Positions 18,751-30,080 of a stretch of 64,000 nucleotides of DNA are shown here, piece by piece. The notes under the pieces were generated by a model. The model saw nothing but the letters and a program-made list of their open reading frames with translations, was not told the DNA's origin and ran no database searches. This stretch comes from Alentia gelatinosa (lineage: Eukaryota > Annelida > Polychaeta > Phyllodocida > Polynoidae). Numbering within the stretch: position 1 is the first letter of the stretch; every line of letters starts with the position of its first letter. The position numbers and the translations under genes are program-made. Location: assembly GCA_950022655.1 (NCBI GenBank), contig OX465580.1, positions 1,721,122 through 1,785,121 of the forward strand, in the 5' to 3' direction.

Positions 18751-20815
18751 ACACCTCACCCCCCCCCGCCCCCTGCACACCTCATAGCGCCCCCCGCCCG
18801 CCCCCTGCACACCTCACCCCGCCCCCTGCACACCTCACCCCGCCCCCTGCACACCTCACCCCGCCCGCCCCCTGTACACACCTCACCCCCCCGCCCCCTG
18901 CACACCTCACCCCGCCCCCTGCACACCTCACCCCCCCCACCCCCTACACACCTCATACCGCCCGCCCCCTGCACACCTCACCCCGCCCGCCCCCTGTACA
19001 CCTCACCCCGCCCCCCGCCCCCTGCACACCTCACCCCGCCCGCCCCCTGCACACCTTACCCCGCCCGCCCCCTGTACACCTCACCCCGCCCCCCGCCCCC
19101 TGCACACCTCACCCCGCCCCCTGCACACCTCACCCCCCCACCCCCTACACACCTCATACCGCCCGCCCCCTGCACACCTCACCCCCCCGTCCCCTGCACA
19201 CCTCATAGCGCCCCCCGCCCCCTGTACACACCTCACCCCGACCCCTGCACACCTCACCCCGCCCGCCCCCTGCACACCTCACCCCGCCCCCTGCACACCT
19301 CACCCCCCCGTCCCCTACACACCTCATACCGCCCGCCCCCTGCACACCTCACCCCGCCCGCCCCGCCCCCTGTACACACCTCACCCCGCCCCCTGTACAC
19401 CTCACCCCGCCCGCCCCCTGCACACCTCACCCCGCCCGCCCCCTGTACACACCTCACCCCGCCCGCCCCCTGTACACCTCATACCGCCTCCCTGCCCCCT
19501 CTATACACCTCATACCGCCCGCCCCCTGCACACCTCACCCCGCACGCCCCCTGCACACCTCACCCCGCCTCCCCGCCCCCTGCCCACCTCACCCCCCCCC
19601 GCCCGCCCCCTGCACACACCTCACCCCGCTCGCCCCCTGCACACCTCACCCCGCACGCCCCCTGCACACCTCACCCCGCCTCCCCGCCCCCTGCACACCT
19701 CACCCCCCCGCCCCCTGCACACCTCACCCCGCCCGCCCCCTGCACACCTCACCCCGCCTCCCCGCCCCCTCTACACACCTCACCCCGCCCGCCCCCTGCA
19801 CACACCTCACCCCGCCCGCCCCCTGCACACACCTCACCCCGCCCGCCCCCTGTACACACCTCACCCCGCCCGCCCCCTTCACACCTCACCGCCCCGCCCC
19901 CTGCACACCTCGCCCCCCCCGCCCCCTGTACACACCTCACCCCGCCCGCCCCCTGTATACCTCACCCCACCCGCCCCCTGCACACCTCACCCTGCTCGCC
20001 CCCTGTACACACCTCACCCCCACCCCCTGCACACCTCATACCGCCCGCCCCCTGCACACCTCATACCGCCCGCCCCCTCTACACACCTCACCGTGCCCGC
20101 CCCCTGCACACCTCATACCGCCCGCCCCCTCTACACACCTCACCCCGCCCGCCCCCTGTACACCACACCCCGCCCGCCCCCTGCACACCTCACCCCGCAC
20201 GCCCCATCTACACACCTCACCCCCCCAGCCCCCTGCACACCACACCCCGCCCCTCCCTGCACACACCTCACCCCGCCCGCCCCCTGCACACCTCACCCCC
20301 CCGCCCCCTGCACACCTCACCCCGCCCGCCCCCTGCACACACCTCACCCCCCCCGCCCCCTGCACACCACACCCCGCCCGCCCCCTGCACACCTCACCCC
20401 GCACGCCCCATCTACACACCTCACCCCCCCGCCCCCTGCACACCTCACCCCGCCCGCCCCCTGCACACACCTCACCCCCCCGCCCCCTGCACACCACACC
20501 CCGCCCGCCCCCTGTACACCACACCCCGCCCGCCCCCTGCACACCTCACCCCGCACGCCCCATCTACACACCTCACCCCCCAGCCCCCTGCACACCACAC
20601 CCCGCCCCTCCCTGCACACACCTCACCCCCCCGCCCCCTGCACACCTCACCCCCCCGCCCCCTGCACACCACACCCCGCCCGCCCCCTGCACACCTCACT
20701 ACCCCAACAAGTTCCCTCTACACACCTCACAACCCCCCAGTTCCCTATACACACCTCACACACCCCCCCACCCCCAACCCCGCCTCACTACCCCAACAAG
20801 TTCCCTCTACACATT
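18751..20815 (+). repeat. C-rich minisatellite of 17-25 bp units
   Basis: Units alternate CACCCCGCCCGCCCCCTG and CACACCTCA words with variable inserts (TACACAC, AGCC, TCCC). Plus strand is almost free of G runs; the minus strand is G-rich with repeated GGGGG, GGGCGGGG and similar tracts. Rare variants such as GCCCCATCTA recur at 20201, 20405 and 20557, indicating block duplication. The end (20700-20815) degenerates into CCCAACAAGTTCCCTCTACA. The long frames on both strands are products of low complexity. Confidence 0.95.
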
Positions 20816-21387
20816 TAGCTGATTGCTGTTAAAGTGGTCTCGGATTGCACGAAATCGTTAGCGGAGAAACCATTGGACATGTGTGGATGGTTGCCTATAC
20901 CCGTATCGAGCTTCTTTTTTTTTCAAAAATGGGAAGGAGGTGTGAAAAACCACTCATTTATTCAGAAAAAATATTATGTTTGCAAATTCATTTTTTATCT
21001 AGCTACCAATTTTCGTTATTGTGATTTATACATTCTGTAGAACGCTCTGTATTGGGTGATTGTACTGTTCCTTATTTACAAATTTTAAAAAAATCAGTAT
21101 AAAAATAAACTTGTGTATGAATATACTTAGGAGAATCCAAACAAAAACTAGTCGTGTTGTTGTTTATTGCACATTGCTGGAATGCGATATAAAACACGAC
21201 TAACTCAAGTTTGATTTAGAATTTATCCTACCCCGTCTAAATTACTTCAGCAAATTAAGAAATAACATAAAACTCACCGATAATCAGTGATAATCATTGG
21301 TCGCTTTTCAAATGACGTCATTTGATAACTGTATCCCACTAGAGCGATAAATTTCATTTTCCTGCACCGTAGACCAAATACAGTCTG
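20816..21387. other. AT-rich spacer, no gene seen
   Basis: T-rich tracts and short frames only. No element boundary identified. Confidence 0.5.
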
Positions 21388-21590
21388 CTAATGTTAAGCC
21401 TATGGTGTTTTTTATTAGGGGTAGGATAAAGAATGAGGGGGGCCGCCCAACTCGTTGCCGATTCTCGCCGCTTCTCACAGGGGTCGTATTGAATGCGGGT
21501 AGTATGTATTGATTGTCACACCTGGCATATTGCCCTCCACCCTCCTCCTTTGTTTGCACGCAGAAGGATTATTAAACGGGCCCCTGGTCA
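21388..21590 (-). mobile_element. Partial module A2 plus a MITE end
   Basis: The minus strand of 21388-21432 reads ATCCTACCCCTAATAAAAAA then CCATAGGCTTAACATT, as at 48808-48850. At 21566-21588 GGATTATTAAACGGGCCCCTGG repeats the end-type of the 18165-18405 units. Confidence 0.65.
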
Positions 21591-21784
21591 GAATGAACAA
21601 AAACCTGCCAATCTCACCACAAGCTTACCCTGCCTTGTTCCGTATGGATTTGTTTGAGAAATATATAGAGGCAGGGTAACGGTGCCGAAATGACATATAT
21701 TCTTTGTTTTTTTGGTCGGAAATATTAAAAGTAGTCACACCTTTAATGTGGGAGAAGTTTTGAGGTAAATAGGTACCCCCAATA

Positions 21785-23440
21785 ACTACCCCAAGTCTGA
21801 GACTGGGCGTACCTATGTACCTCAAAACGCACAGTGTGAACTGCAAGATTCCCACTAGTCTGAGACTGGGCGTACCTATGTACCTCAAAACGTACAGTAT
21901 GAACTGCAAGTGTCCCACTAGTCTGAGACTGGGCGTACCTATGTAGCTCAAAACACACAGTGTGAACTGCACGCTTCCCACTAGTCTGAGACTGGGCGTA
22001 CCTATGTACCTCAAAACACACAGTGTGAACTGCACGATTCCCGCTAGTCTGAGACTGGGCGTACCTATGAACCTCAAAACGCACAGTGTGAACTGCACGA
22101 TTCCCGCTAGTCTGAGACTGGGCGTACCTATGTACCTCAAAACGCACAGTATGAACTGCACGCTTCCCACTAGTCTGAGACTGGGCGTACCTATGTACCT
22201 CAAAACGCACAGTGTGAACTGCACGATTCCCGCTAGTCTGAGACTGGGCGTACCTATGTACCTCAAAACGCACAGTGTGAACTGCACGCTTCCCGCTAGT
22301 CTGAGACTGGGCGTACCTATGTACCTCAAAACGCACAGTGTGAACTGCACGATTCCCGCTAGTCTGAGACTGGGCGTACCTAGTACCTCAAAACACACAG
22401 TGTGAACTGCACGCTTCCCGCTAGTCTGAGACTAGACATACCTATGTACCTCAAAACACACAGTGTGAGCTGCACGATTCCCGCTAGTCTGAGACTGGGC
22501 GTACCTATTTACATCAAAACGCACAGTGTGAACTGCACGATTCCCGCTAGTCTGAGACTGGGCGTACCTATTTACATCAAAACGCACAGTGTGAACTGCA
22601 CGATTCCCGCTAGTCTGAGACTGGGCGTACCTATGTACCTCAAAACGCACAGTGTGAACTGCACGATTTCCGCTAGTCGGAGACTGGGCGTACCTAGTAC
22701 CTCAAAACGCACAGTGTGAACTGCACGATTTCCGCTAGTCGGAGACTGGGCGTACCTAGTACCTCAAAACGCACAGTGTGAACTGCACGATTCCCACTAG
22801 TCGGAGACTGGGCGTACCTAGTACCCCAAAACGCACAGTGTGAACTGCACGATTTCCGCTAGTCGGAGACTGGGCGTACCTAGTACCTCAAAACGCACAG
22901 TGTGAACTGCACGATTCCCGCTAGTCGGAGACTGGGCGTACCTAGTACCTCAAAACACACAGTGTGAACTGCACGATTCCCGCTAGTCTGAGACTGGGCG
23001 TACCTAGTACCTCAAAACGCACAGTGTGAACTACACGCTTCATGCTAGTCTGAGACTGGGCGTACCTAGTACCTCAAAACGCACAGTGTGAACTGCACGC
23101 TTCCCGCTAGTCTGAGACTGGGCGTACCTAGTACCTCAAAACACACAGTGTGAACTGCACGATTCCCACTAGTCTGAGACTGGGCGTACCTAGTACCTCA
23201 AAACGCACAGTGTGAACTGCACGCTTCCCTCTAGTCTGAGACTGGGCGTACCTAGTACCTCAAAACGCACAGTGTGAACTGCAAATGTCCCACTAGTCTT
23301 AGACTGGGCGTACCTATGTAGCTCAAAACACACAGTGTGAACTGCACGATTCCCGCTAGTCTGAGTCTGAGACGTACCTATGTACCTCAAAACGCACAGT
23401 GTGAACTGCACGATTTCCGCTAGTCTGAGACTGGGCATAT
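21785..23440 (+). repeat. 63-bp satellite, about 26 units
   Basis: The unit reads CCTATGTACCTCAAAACGCA, CAGTGTGAACTGCACGATTC, CCGCTAGTCTGAGACTGGGC, GTA. Units before about 22390 are mostly 63 bp (21 codons), which keeps frames open on both strands and yields reading frames of 257, 197 and 147 codons. From about 22660 most units carry CCTAGTACC, losing 1-2 bp. An isolated monomer in reverse orientation lies at 28945-28995. Confidence 0.95.
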
Positions 23441-23479
23441 ATGAATATTCATATATATATATAAATATATATTTATAAT

Positions 23480-23526
<47 letters not shown>

Positions 23527-23570
23527 TTATATACATAGATATATATATATATTTATATACATAGATATAG
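23441..23570. repeat. AT-rich microsatellite region
   Basis: Interrupted (AT)n with TATATTTATATACATAGATA steps between the 63-bp array and the foldback element. Confidence 0.9.
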
Positions 23571-23571
23571 A

Positions 23572-24045
23572 CAATAATCGATGGTTTTGTGGATAGGCAG
23601 CCGTAAACCACGAGAGGTTGACGCATAGTAATACACAAGCACTTGCGAGTGTATTACGACGTTAACCTCGAGTGGTTTACAGAGCCGCCTGTCCACATAA
23701 TCATCGTTTGTTGTATTTATTATCCATCATTTCGAATAAATTAAACCCAGTAATTGCCATATTAAAGGGTATAACAATAGAGACTATTTCTTTGCTCTAT
23801 AGCTAAAGGGACTATTTTTCCCGTATACCATTGTTTTGAGGCCGTATACCACAGGTTTGAATCCGTATACCACAGTTATGGTAGGTTATCTGGCAGGTTT
23901 TATGCAATGGGTGATGGTTTACTGAGTCCCCATACATTTTCAATGGGGTCTTTGTATATGCTGGATAATAAATAATGAGTGGTGGTTTACTGAGTCCCCA
24001 TACATTTTCAATGGGGATTTTGTATACGATGGATAATAAATATAC
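23572..24045 (+). mobile_element. Foldback element family E, copy E5
   Basis: The palindromic head (23572-23714) uses a stem different from E1 (GGATAGGCAGCCGTAAACCA) but keeps the GTTGACGC.TAGTAATA block and the CAATAA/TTATTG-type flanks. The body contains CCGTATACCA three times. The distal terminus CCCCATACATTTTCAATGGG...GGATAATAAAT is present twice in tandem (about 23911-23980 and 23981-24045, period about 68 bp), related to the 73-bp satellite unit. Confidence 0.75.
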
Positions 24046-25312
24046 ATATATACATTGTCCATGCCGTAGACATGGGGGACTTGGTTCTACATGTATACTG
24101 AGTCCTGTGTAGGACATCGATGAGAATACATCTGCCTACATACCCGCCCACCTGACCTTCAGTTTCTGTGTCCCGTCTTAGTCATACAATAACGACTCTC
24201 CCCTACTTTGTGGCTCCCGTTTCGCTCACACGGATACGACTCATTTTTGCAGAGCGTGGTTTCAGCCTCAGAGCCCACACAAAGGTCCACCTCAGGGGGA
24301 TTTGAATTTTCTTTGCCTTCTGCCCTTTCGTGGGTGATATCACGTGACAATGATAGAAGTATTAATCTTCCGCCACCAATGGACGATGGTAAATGTGTAC
24401 GGGACTTCATATTCTCCACGTTTTGATTGCCACTGGCCAAGGTAATTACAAAAGTGTATTCAGAAGATATCACGTGACAAGTGTAGCTGAAAGAAGCCCT
24501 GGTGGTGGGCTAGTGTACTAAGGGATCAGGTTGTTTAATATGTGTAGAATAAAACTTATCAACCTCACCGATCCAAAACTACAACATAACACCAAACCAG
24601 TCCCTTAAAAAAAACAATAAAAAAATAAATAACGTTTTCTGACCACTCTGAATAAACCACTAAAACCTGTCCACATTTTACTCATCCAATTTTCAAAACG
24701 TAATGGAAGACCTTATCGAATCATTTCAGACAGATTTTTGTGGGATTCGGATAAAACTTGCCTCACGCAGTCTCGCGTTGTCGCGCGGAGTCTCGCGGAG
24801 GTCACGTGGGAACAATGGGCGACGCGCGCGCCACACGGCGGACAAATGACCAACCAGCGAAAAAATATTTCAAAATAAAATAATGATAAGAAATAATAAA
24901 AGAAACAACTCACTAAGATTCCCATCGGGGTGGGTTTTGATTTTCCGTGAAACAACCCACAATTCTTCCGAGGATAATTCATAAGAATCAATAATAGAAT
25001 TAATGATTAAATTCGGGGTTTCGTTATCTCTGTCCGGCGTTTGACAGTCGCGCGGCGGTGGTAGTTGGCGTCCGCTGGTTGCCTCGTGATGCAAATGTCA
25101 AGTAGAGACTGAATGTGCATCTGTGTTCGGAGGTCAGGGAAGGTTGTTCTCAGGTTTAGTTAGCCTTTAGTTCGTTCACTCACATACTAGCAGAAAATAC
25201 ATTAATATAATACTAAATTATTATGGACGTTCGGCCATAAATATGTAATGATATAGAATTTAGTGAAAAAACAAATGGTATATCAACCATTACTACTAGA
25301 TTTAGTTTCAAA
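24046..25312. other. Unassigned, with a small CpG patch
   Basis: A 15-bp direct repeat GATATCACGTGACAA occurs at 24336-24350 and 24466-24480, both carrying CACGTG. At 24760-24850 a CpG-rich patch holds GTCTCGCGTTG, AGTCTCGCGGAGG and GGTCACGTGGG. No reading frame with a recognisable domain. Confidence 0.45.
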
Positions 25313-25347
25313 TCCCCCCCCCCCCCCCACACACACACAAACACACA
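25313..25347. repeat. C15 tract joined to a CA repeat
   Basis: A C run followed by ACACACACACAAACACACA. The same G-run-plus-GT arrangement occurs at 26424 and 43224. Confidence 0.95.
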
Positions 25348-25771
25348 TTTTGATATCGTATGCTCTTGGAATAAAAAAACAACATCTTTGTACAAAAGCC
25401 AGTTGGGTATTTTCACGCTATTAGAAAGCGTGCTTCGTGGAACGTTTCGAATGGTAAGTTTATGGAGAAATAAACAAAGGGTGGACAAAACCCAATACTT
25501 CTGACCCAAGTCTGTCTAGATATAACCAGAATATGAGACCTGGAAAATGCATCTAATTCGTAGCTTGTAGAGTGTTGACTCCTGACAATGTTGACTCAAT
25601 TCTCTACCACCTTGAAGCTAACAAAGACCCGTTTTCTTTATATCTCCTGTATGTTGCTGGTTCACACTAGTGGAGAGGGTGGTTCGTCATTTGTCGCCCT
25701 ACACCCTGTATACCATGCTGAAAAAACTGGCAGGAATTTACATGTATATATCAATAAATCATTCCCATATT

Positions 25772-26335
25772 CTGTTAAACGATAAAACCTGTAGCGGTAC
25801 TAACCACTCACTGAACACATTTCTCCTTCTATCCCCGTTACATGTATAGAGATCTGTTAAATAATAAAACCTGTAGCGGTACTAACAACTCTCTGAACAC
25901 ATTTCTCCTCCTATCCCCGTTACATGTATAGAGATCTGTTAAATAATAAAACCTGTAGCGGTACTAACAACTCTCTGAACACATTTCTCCTCCTATCCCC
26001 GTTACATGTATAGAGATCTGTTAAATAATAAAACCTGTAGCGGTACTAACAACTCTCTGAACACATTTCTCCTCCTATCCCCGTTACATGTATAGAGATC
26101 TGTTAACTAATAAAACTTGTAGCGGTACTAATAACTCACTGAACACATTTGTCCTCCTATCCCCGTTACATGTATAGAGATCTGTTAAATAATAAAACCT
26201 GTAGCGGTACTAACCACTCACTGAACACATTTCTCCTCCTATCCCCGTTACATGTATAGAGATCTGTTAACTAATAAAACCTGTAGCGGTACTAACCACT
26301 CACTGAACACATTTCTCGTCTTTTCCCCGTTACAT
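25772..26335 (+). repeat. 82-bp tandem repeat, about 7 units
   Basis: Units run TCTGTTAAATAATAAAACCT, GTAGCGGTACTAACAACTCT, CTGAACACATTTCTCCTCCT, ATCCCCGTTACATGTATAGAGA. Central units are nearly identical; the last one is degenerate. Confidence 0.95.
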
Positions 26336-26421
26336 TCGATTACACCCAACCTCTGCCTGGAGAGTGTGACCCCGGGGGTGGTGCGCGGCTGATCACTTCC
26401 GGGTCAGGTTGGACTGGGTCA

Positions 26422-26423
<2 letters not shown>
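26336..26423. other. Array flank
   Basis: GC-rich flank between the 82-bp array and a GT/G tract; nothing recognised. Confidence 0.4.
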
Positions 26424-26459
<36 letters not shown>

Positions 26460-26474
26460 AGGGGGGGGGGGGGT
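26424..26474. repeat. (GT)n followed by a G13 run
   Basis: About 16 GT steps, then GGAGGGGGGGGGGGGG. Alternating GT can adopt Z-DNA and the G run can form quadruplexes; that behaviour is general knowledge, not shown here. Confidence 0.95.
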
Positions 26475-26751
26475 GAGAGAACCCGATGAATTCTTTCTCC
26501 TGTGCATTACACACCGCCCGCGGTGGCGCCACCTACAGGCCCCGACAGGTGTAATGGATGGCCTCGTTCTGATAGTGTCGTCATGGCGACGGAGTGCCCG
26601 GATGACGGATAGGCATGACGGGAAGAGGAGGTGGCGGGCGGTCAAGGTCAAGGACGGTGTAGATCTGAGCGGTGACCTCCTGACCCCAGGTGTTGATATG
26701 TGATCAGGGCTTTTAGATGAGTCGTGTTGAGACCACCCTCAGAATATCTGC
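26475..26751. other. CpG-containing spacer with a CTCF-like core
   Basis: GGCGCCACCTACAGGC at 26525-26540 resembles a CTCF core. The downstream DNA is rich in GGTCAAGGTCAAGGA words. No gene recognised. Confidence 0.4.

Positions 26752-26828
<77 letters not shown>
26752..26828. repeat. (AT)n microsatellite
   Basis: About 75 bp of almost perfect alternating A/T. Confidence 0.95.
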
Positions 26829-26830
<2 letters not shown>

Positions 26831-27084
26831 CCATATAAAGTAACATGCACCTGCCTTCCATATATGAAGAAAATTAGCATTTCAGTGACGGGTTTTCATC
26901 ATTGGGCCATCGTTGTTATAAAACCTACGACAAGGATAGTTTATTCATTTTCTCAGATGCCTTTCAAACAATAGTTGTGTTCATGATTCGTTTATGTTTC
27001 CTTTCTATAAACAATAGTATGCTCGGTGACAGATGTCAGTAGTCCAGTGTTATATCTACGTACTTCAGATAGAATACTAAAGAA

Positions 27085-27322
27085 GAAACAAACTAGTTTC
27101 GGTCAAAGTCGTGAGTTTGATGCGGAGTGATATGAACGAGGCGACAACGAGTTGGGAAACGATGACTTTGACCAAAACGAGTTGCTTTCTGTATCTGTCG
27201 TACTCCTATACACACTAAAAGAATGGACCATGGAGAACGGACTGCAATACTCGTAGGGGCATGGAGAGCGAGTTCCCAATGTTAAGCCCATGGAACAAAA
27301 ATACCAGGGGTGAGATAAAGAT
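27085..27322 (-). mobile_element. Composite of module A and a CTCGTTCATATCAC core
   Basis: On the minus strand it runs TTATCTCACCCCTGGTATTT, AACATTGGGAACTCGC, CATTGCAGTCCGTTCTCC-type sequence, then CTCGTTCATATCACTCCGCA and CAAACTAGTTTGTTTC. The same order is found on the plus strand at 31064-31365. Confidence 0.75.
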
Positions 27323-27997
27323 TTGTAAGGTCTGGGGGGGTAGCAAAGGAAATTTAGCCTTCACAAAACCATATTCGAATTATCAACGAGGTATTGATTC
27401 TTTAAATCACATTTCCTAATTTTCTTAAACTGGCTTTAAGTTGGGGTATTTCGAAGCAGACCAGAATATTCGATTATTCTGACGGCAACAGTTTTGGGCC
27501 TCCTCCAACATATTCTTTCTGATTTTTGTCAGAAATCGGAAACGGATATAGAAAAAATTTCTTTATTTCGATTTTTGCCAGTTTTCTGGAACCGACGAAA
27601 TAGCTGCTGATTGATTCACTACCGTGTTACTGTGCAGTGAGGGATCAGAGCGGTAACAGACCTACTGTAAATAAAATCGAGGATCTGACACTTTTGCGTT
27701 ATCACAAAATGAACACAATTAATGAACACGGTAAGATGTCAATTTGCTAGGAAAAGACAGTTATAGTAGTAGAATCAAATAGTGACCCAAAAAAGTCGCC
27801 GACCTTTGCTTTGTATATTTCTCAAAAGTCGTCCCCAAATTTGCATATTTGAATGATTGCTTCCTACAACTGGCCAATCGTAATTACGATCACAGCGAGT
27901 GGATTTGCAGCCAGAGAGTTCCTAACAGACCTTCGCCCTCCGGATCAGGATTATTCAGCGCTCCACATGTCTAAATGAAACAGAATATTGTATTGTA
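27323..27997. other. Unassigned region
   Basis: No gene, long inverted repeat or array recognised. Repeated TTTTTGTCAGAAATCGG/TTTTTGCCAG words near 27520-27590 are weak. Confidence 0.4.
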
Positions 27998-28190
27998 GCA
28001 CAGAATCTCAGCAGGATTTGTCTCATACAAACACTCTGTGAGGTACATGAATCTCAACAGGATTTGTCTCACACAAACACCCTGTGAGGTACATGAATCT
28101 CAGCAGGATTTGTCTCACACAAACACCCTGTGAGGTACATGAATCTCAGCAGGATTTTTCTCAGACAAACGTCCTGTGAGGTACATGAAT
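27998..28190 (+). repeat. 46-bp tandem repeat, four units
   Basis: Units contain ATGAATCTCAGCAGGATTTG and TCTCACACAAACACCCTGTG. The first and last units are diverged. Confidence 0.9.
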
Positions 28191-28264
28191 ATCATCTGTG
28201 AATCCCACTTCAGGCAAAAAGTAAACTACTATACTCGGTATCAAACCGATAAAGAGTACACAAC

Positions 28265-28545
28265 TTTATCTTAGCCTGGAATAAACGTCAATAGGCTTAA
28301 CAATAGGAACTTGTTCTCAACAGGCCTGCGAGTACAGTAACTCATTCTCAACGGGTGATAAACAGATAAATATTTCCAGGATAAGATAAAATCAGAAACA
28401 TATTAGTGTTTGGTCTGTGTCCTCGTTCGCCATCTCATTTGGAGCGCTTCAGAATATTCACTCAGCTATCACCTCGTTCATATTACTGCGCACTCCAAAC
28501 TCGATGGCGAACGAGGACACAGACCAAACACTCATCAGTTTCTTT
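28265..28545 (+). mobile_element. Composite palindrome with 30-bp perfect arms
   Basis: A CAATAGGCTTAACAATAGGA module-A-like block leads into an arm AGTGTTTGGTCTGTGTCCTC...GCCATC (28405-28434), whose exact reverse complement is at 28503-28532. The loop holds CTATCACCTCGTTCATATTA, the core seen at 31260 and 27130. A degenerate relative is at 48555-48790. Confidence 0.85.
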
Positions 28546-28944
28546 CTTGGTCACTGTCAGAGCAGTCCTTTACTACGCTCCTCTTGTTTCTCATCACCAG
28601 TTCTCATTCCCTTCATAACCATATATATAACTTCCTGGACGTACGGAAGACTCGTTCCTGATTCACTGTCCACTCTCCGGTCTCCCTCCATGTTTCCCGT
28701 TCCGACTCGCCGATTTACGGTCGTGTGGAGTCGCCGACCCTCCCTTTATGGCGGTGCAATATGGCGACTTGACATTAACGTCAGTTTCTGAGTAATAAAC
28801 CCGGCTGTGGGGGGGAGTAACCAGCCTCTGTGTGACAGCGAGTTTCATTCACGCCAGCGAGGAGTTGTTTCTCACACGAGCAGGAGAATGGATGTTCGTT
28901 ATAATCTCTCTCTGTTCCTGGTTCTGGCATTTATTTACTAATGT
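28546..28944. other. Unassigned region
   Basis: Overlapping frames on both strands (up to 124 codons from 28417) run partly through the palindrome and show no recognisable domain. Confidence 0.4.
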
Positions 28945-28995
28945 CCAGTCCACACTGTGCGATTCTAGGTACATAGGTACACCCAGTCTCAGGCT
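28945..28995 (-). repeat. Solitary monomer of the 63-bp satellite
   Basis: CCACACTGTGCGATTCTAGG and TACATAGGTACACCCAGTCT match the reverse complement of the satellite unit at 21785-23440 over about 50 bp. Confidence 0.75.
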
Positions 28996-29239
28996 GGATG
29001 TACCTTTAAGTGGGATTCACAGGGTGGGATTCATGCACCTCACATGGTCCAAAATCTCATGAGATTCTGTTCCTTTTTAGAGGTAAATGTCCAATATACC
29101 AATAGCCAATATACTACTTCCGGTTAGTGACGTCAACAGCCATGGAAACGTCACCAATGTCGTGCACAGCAGATTTAATACTGGGAATGTGACAAGTGCT
29201 ACACATAATGATAAACACACTCCTACACTTCAAAGCCAA

Positions 29240-29862
29240 TGCCCATCTACCGATTTTGGAACATTTATGTACGTTTGTCAGCGACAAACGGGCGGTAATT
29301 TGTCTCAGGCAACCCATCCTAACGGAGTCGGTAGATGTAGCATAACTAGGCAAGGCTTCCCACCGATTAGTGAACCACCGCCTTCAGACGTCCTTTTGTC
29401 GCCGACAAGTTGTGGTTTCAATGTTCCAAAATCGGTGGGGATCAGTTTATCAACATGTTGATAAATGTTGTCAGCGACAACAGAACGTTGGGAAAGGAGG
29501 GTTGATTGGTTGGCCGACAAGGCCCGACGATGGACCTTCAATAATCGCTTGGTGAGGCTTGCAGGGGGTGCCACACTTGATTTCTTTGGTTTTTGCACTC
29601 CCGCACGGATTAGTGGACCATACACCGATCAAAGACCAACGCTTGAAGGCACTGTTCCCAAATCCTAACTCAGTCGGCGGGGTGCATAATCGTATCTCTG
29701 TCGGAAGGTGTAGACTGATTTGCTTAGGACTAATACCCTCTACCCCCTCTCCTCGAAGGTCGCGGGTCGAGCGAGGTATTACGTAATTTGCCTGCGACAA
29801 GATGACCGACTCGTATACGATTTGGGAACTAATCGTTCATACCCAAATCGGTAGATGGACAT
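29240..29862. mobile_element. 623-bp MITE with CGACAA palindromic sites
   Basis: Ends TGCCCATCTACCGATTTTGG and its inverse CCAAATCGGTAGATGGACA. It contains three perfect palindromic sites of the form TTGTC-NNC-GACAA: GTTTGTCAGCGACAAAC (29273), TTGTCGCCGACAA (29396) and TGTTGTCAGCGACAACA (29466). TIRs and word-rich interior resemble family D (11690, 38343, 41528, 54185) but the word differs. No transposase; the internal frames of 106-124 codons lack domains. Confidence 0.7.
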
Positions 29863-29927
29863 CCGGCATCACGTTCTATCTCTAGGTGACCTCAGCACAA
29901 AATGAACATCACTCACAGGAAACAATT

Positions 29928-30080
29928 TTCTTTTTTTTTAAATTTCTTTATTGACCTTGAATAGTTTACAAATTTTCAATATAATTTGAGTACAATAATA
30001 GTCAGATAAAGGGGCGTGGGTGTCAGCCATAGACAGTTGGCTGGTTTTTATCACCCTGCCCTAGGGTTGGTATACGTCCC
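29928..30080 (-). mobile_element. Retroposon 3' end with AATAAA and poly(A)
   Basis: On the minus strand the sequence ends AAGGTCAATAAAGAAATTT followed by A9 (about 29930-29940). AATTTGTAAA upstream is shared with the insert at 11946-12113. A LINE 3' tail fits best; a real 3' end of a minus-strand gene is the alternative, but no coding frame leads into it. Confidence 0.5.

Noticed and set aside
20093..20818. 241-codon proline/histidine/threonine-rich frame
   Set aside because: Lies wholly in the C-rich minisatellite; the amino-acid content reflects CCC and CAC words.
21625..22398. 257-codon minus-strand reading frame and its plus-strand counterpart
   Set aside because: Both run through a 63-bp tandem array whose unit is 21 codons; open frames on both strands follow from the unit, and neither has domain content.
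28406..28791. Serine/arginine-rich frames of 70-124 codons
   Set aside because: They start inside a transposon palindrome and overlap one another in three frames.
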